This document shows positions 29,846-32,253 of a stretch of DNA of 32,253 bases, piece by piece. The notes beneath the pieces are model-generated. The model made no database searches. It was not told the DNA's origin and saw nothing but the letters and a program-made list of their open reading frames with translations. The translations under genes were made by a program, and so were the position numbers. Source of the stretch: a bacterium (GTDB lineage: Bacteria > Desulfobacterota > Binatia > HRBIN30 > CADEER01); NCBI GenBank assembly GCA_030430165.1, contig JAUIGL010000075.1, positions 1-32,253 on the forward strand, in the 5' to 3' direction. Numbering within the stretch: position 1 is the stretch's first letter; each line of letters opens with the position of its first letter.

Positions 29846-31140
29846 TCTGTTCCTTTCTCCTGCGGCCAGAGAATGCGGCCGCCGACGATGGTCGCGCGCG
29901 CCGCGCCGACCATGTCCCAGCCGGCGAATGGAGAGTTCTTCGACTTCGAGTGTAGTCCGTCCAGCTGGACCGTCCAGCGGTGCTGCGGATCGATGATCGA
30001 CACGTCGGCCGGCATACCGACCGCGAGCGAGCCGGCTTCGAGGCCGAGGATGCGCGCCGGTCGCGCGCTCATCGCCTCGATCATGGCGCTTCGGGTCAGC
30101 CCCGAGTCGCGCACCAGCTGCAAGGTCAGCGGCACCGAGGTCTCGAGGCCGACGATGCCGAACGCCGCTTCCTCGAACTCGACGTTCTTCTCGTCGCGGT
30201 GATGCGGCGCGTGGTCTGTGGCGATGACGTCGATGACGCCGTCGCGCAGCGCGGCGACCATCTCCTCGACGTCGGCGCTGGTGCGCAGCGGCGGTTTCAT
30301 CTTGGCGTTGGTGTCGTACTGGCGCACGGCTTCTTCCGTGAGGACGAAGTGGTGCGGCGTGACCTCGGCGGTGACCGGCAGTCCGCGTTGCTTCGCCTGG
30401 GCGACCAGCCGCACCGAGCCGGCGGTGCTGAGGTGGGCGATGTGGAGGCGGCCGCCGGTTTGCTCGAGGATCGCCAGGTCGCGCGCGATCATCGCCTCTT
30501 CCGCCGCCGAGGGCATGCCTTTGAGACCGAGGTGGAAGCAGGTTTGTCCCTCGTGCATCACGCCGTCGGCGGCCAGCGCCGGGTCTTCTTCGTGGACGAT
30601 CACCGGGATGTCGAAGAGCTGCGCGTACTCGAGGGCGCGGCGCATCAGGGCGGCGTCGGCGATCGGCATGCCGTCGTCCGAGATGGCGACGATTCCCGCC
30701 TCGCGCATCTCGCCGATCTCGGCGAGATGCTTGCCCTCGAGGCCGAGCGAAACCGCGCCGATCGGGTGTACCCGGGCGTGGCCGGTGAGGCGAGCGCGCT
30801 CGAGGATGTACTCGGTGACCGCCGCGCTGTCGTTGACCGGCAGCGTGTTGGCCATGCAGGCGACCGCGGTGACGCCGCCGGCGACGGCGGCCAGGGTGCC
30901 GGTCTGCACCGTCTCCTTGTACTCGTAGCCGGGCTCGCGCAGGTGCACGTGCATGTCGATCAGCCCGGGGGTGACCCAACAGCCGGTGGCATCGAGCGAG
31001 CTCCCCGGGTCGGGAATCTGTCCCGGCGTATCGACGGCGGCGATGCGATCGCCGTCGATGAGCAGGTCGCGCTCCTCGTCGATGCCGTTGGCCGGATCGA
31101 CCACGGTGCCGCCGCGGATCAGCAGGCGCTGGTCGCTCAT
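29842..31140 (-). CDS. pyrC: Dihydroorotase
   Basis: This 432-residue amidohydrolase closes N-carbamoyl-aspartate to dihydroorotate. DMHVHLREPG (62-71) holds His64 and His66 for the zinc site. TLAAVAGGVTAVACMANT, a GKHLAEIGEM region and VIATDHAPHHRDEK with the catalytic Asp follow. It belongs to the long class (type I). ATG 31140 overlaps the pyrB stop by 4 bp, and the 3' end overlaps carA by 4 bp. Metal ligands are all present, so it should be active rather than a PyrX-like partner. It probably acts in a complex or in sequence with PyrB. Confidence 0.96.
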
Positions 31141-32087
31141 ACGACCTGCCTTTCTTCGACGGCGGCGACCCGGGCGCGACCGGCGAGGATGTAGAGGCAG
31201 GCCATGCGCACGGCGACGCCGTTGGTGACCTGGTCGAGAATCACCGAGCTGGCGCCGTCGGCGACCTCGCTGGCGATCTCGATGCCGCGGTTGATCGGCC
31301 CCGGATGGAGCACGATCGCGCCCGGCTTGGCCAGCTGCAGGCGCTCGGCGTTGAGGCAGAAGTAGCGCGAGTACTCGTCGAGGCTGGGCAGGAAGTTCGC
31401 CCCCTGCCGCTCGCGTTGCAGGCGCAGCATCATGACGACGTCGACGTCGCGCAGGCCCGCCGCCATGTCGTGGTGTACCTCGCCCCAGTGGCGCGCCACC
31501 GGCGGCAGGAAGGTCGGCGGACCGATCAAACGCACGCGCGCTCCGAGCGCGCGCAGGGCGTGGATGTTCGAGCGGGCGACCCGGCTGTGCAGGATGTCGC
31601 CGACGATCGCGACGTCGAGGCCCTCGATGCGGCCGACCTTGTCGCGGATGGTCAGCATGTCGAGCAGCGCCTGGGTCGGATGCTCGTGCGCCCCGTCGCC
31701 GGCGTTGATCACCGGGCAGCCGACCTCGGCGGCGAGCAAGTGCGGGGCGCCGGAGCTGCCGTGGCGCATCACCAGGCAATCGGGATTCATCGCCGCCACG
31801 TTGCGCGCCGTGTCGAGCAGAGTCTCGCCCTTGGTGGCGCTGCTGGTCGAGCCCGAGATACTGACGAAGTCGGCGCTCAGCCGCTTGGCGGCGATCTCGA
31901 AAGAAGTGCGGGTGCGCGTGCTCGGCTCGAAGAACAGCCCGACCACCGTCTTGCCGCGCAGGGTCGGCACCTTCTTGATCTCGCGCGCCGAGATCTCGCG
32001 GAACGACTCGGCGGACTCGAGCAGGTACTCGATCTCTTCGCGGGCGAGCCCGTCGAGGCCGAGCAGGTGGTCGCCGGCGAAGCTCAT
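31137..32087 (-). CDS. pyrB: Aspartate carbamoyltransferase catalytic chain
   Basis: The 316-residue enzyme joins carbamoyl phosphate to aspartate, the committed step of pyrimidine synthesis. FFEPSTRTRTSFE (52-64) is the carbamoyl-phosphate loop, Lys86 lies in the flexible 80s loop (ATKGETL), and HEHPTQALLD (134-143) completes the site. No PyrI regulatory chain is adjacent. Control is more likely through PyrR, whose gene lies immediately upstream and overlaps by 4 bp at 32084-32087. The downstream end overlaps pyrC by ATGA. Confidence 0.97.
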   Translation of the reverse strand: MSFAGDHLLGLDGLAREEIEYLLESAESFREISAREIKKVPTLRGKTVVGLFFEPSTRTRTSFEIAAKRLSADFVSISGSTSSATKGETLLDTARNVAAMNPDCLVMRHGSSGAPHLLAAEVGCPVINAGDGAHEHPTQALLDMLTIRDKVGRIEGLDVAIVGDILHSRVARSNIHALRALGARVRLIGPPTFLPPVARHWGEVHHDMAAGLRDVDVVMMLRLQRERQGANFLPSLDEYSRYFCLNAERLQLAKPGAIVLHPGPINRGIEIASEVADGASSVILDQVTNGVAVRMACLYILAGRARVAAVEERQVV

Positions 32088-32253
32088 TCGGCGGGCACCG
32101 CCTCGACGATCGAGACTTCGTCGATACCGTCGCGACCGAGGATCTGCACCTGCACCGACTCGTTGGGCGAGGTCGGCAGGTTCTTGCCGACGTAGTCGGC
32201 GCGGATCGGCAGCTCGCGGTGCCCGCGGTCGATCAGCACCGCCAGCTGAATCG
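32084..32253 (-). CDS. pyrR: PyrR, bifunctional regulator / uracil phosphoribosyltransferase (C-terminal part)
   Basis: The frame open from the window edge encodes 55 residues reading IQLAVLIDRGHRELPIR, then ADYVGKNLPTSPNESVQVQ, and ends with TGA at 32084-32086. DRGHRELPIR.DYVGKNLPTS is the signature C-terminal stretch of PyrR, an RNA-binding attenuation protein with phosphoribosyltransferase activity. It overlaps pyrB by ATGA and leads the operon. The N terminus and any attenuator in the leader lie outside the window. The identification is strong despite the truncation by the window edge. Confidence 0.9.
   Translation of the reverse strand, partial: IQLAVLIDRGHRELPIRADYVGKNLPTSPNESVQVQILGRDGIDEVSIVEAVPAE

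Overview
The window is about 32 kb of GC-rich, gene-dense bacterial chromosome, and nearly all genes lie on the minus strand. Codon use is strongly GC-biased, GTG and TTG starts are frequent, and many genes overlap by 4 bp (ATGA). Two secreted-protein loci carry Cys-rich motifs (CGDG..DAGEECDD, dockerin-like calcium loops, a C..AI..AG....KSL.A...C segment). I associate these with uncultured 'Deltaproteobacteria'-like lineages such as Candidatus Binatia or Myxococcota. That assignment is an inference from style, because the window has no rRNA marker.

Region by region. (1) 1-780: the tail of an unknown gene, then a PIN toxin with a Phd/YefM antitoxin on the minus strand. (2) 822-3818: a secreted copper type II monooxygenase-like protein with an N-terminal cytochrome-like segment and an internal dockerin-like insert. 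Downstream of it is a broken beta-propeller/Cys-rich gene with one frameshift and one nonsense codon. (3) 3977-4326: a 233-bp element with terminal inverted repeats and a strong hairpin, followed by a secreted sulfatase (4345-5892). (4) 5974-8361: two divergent cyclase-family (kynurenine formamidase-like) hydrolases, one cytoplasmic and one a lipoprotein. The lipoprotein gene overlaps a small unknown CxxC protein. (5) 8365-10799: an acyl-CoA dehydrogenase coupled to a cysteine-free Asp/Glu racemase-fold protein. (6) 11013-13522, plus strand: a Cys-rich secreted protein and a PAPS sulfotransferase, separated by a palindromic repeat. (7) 13519-19820, minus strand: a run reading GlpX-like phosphatase, enoyl-CoA hydratase, DUF2007-like protein, methylmalonyl-CoA mutase large and small subunits, geranylgeranyl-reductase-like flavoprotein, small membrane protein and BtuF-like protein. 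(8) 19955-22633: homoserine dehydrogenase and an AlaC-type aminotransferase. (9) 22788-23048: a tandem repeat of about 137 bp. (10) 23062-32253: pyrR-pyrB-pyrC-carA-carB-recG, a tightly packed pyrimidine operon with recG at its end.

Functionally, the acyl-CoA dehydrogenase, enoyl-CoA hydratase and B12-dependent mutase fit fatty-acid or branched-chain acyl-CoA breakdown feeding propionyl/methylmalonyl-CoA to succinyl-CoA. The BtuF-like protein at the end of the mutase run may serve cobalamin handling. The pyr operon covers carbamoyl phosphate to dihydroorotate. No tRNA, rRNA, CRISPR array or complete insertion sequence was seen. The most unusual items are the domain architecture of the copper monooxygenase, the altered catalytic motifs of the GlpX homologue, the cysteine-free racemase-fold protein, the decayed beta-propeller gene and the families of intergenic palindromic repeats.
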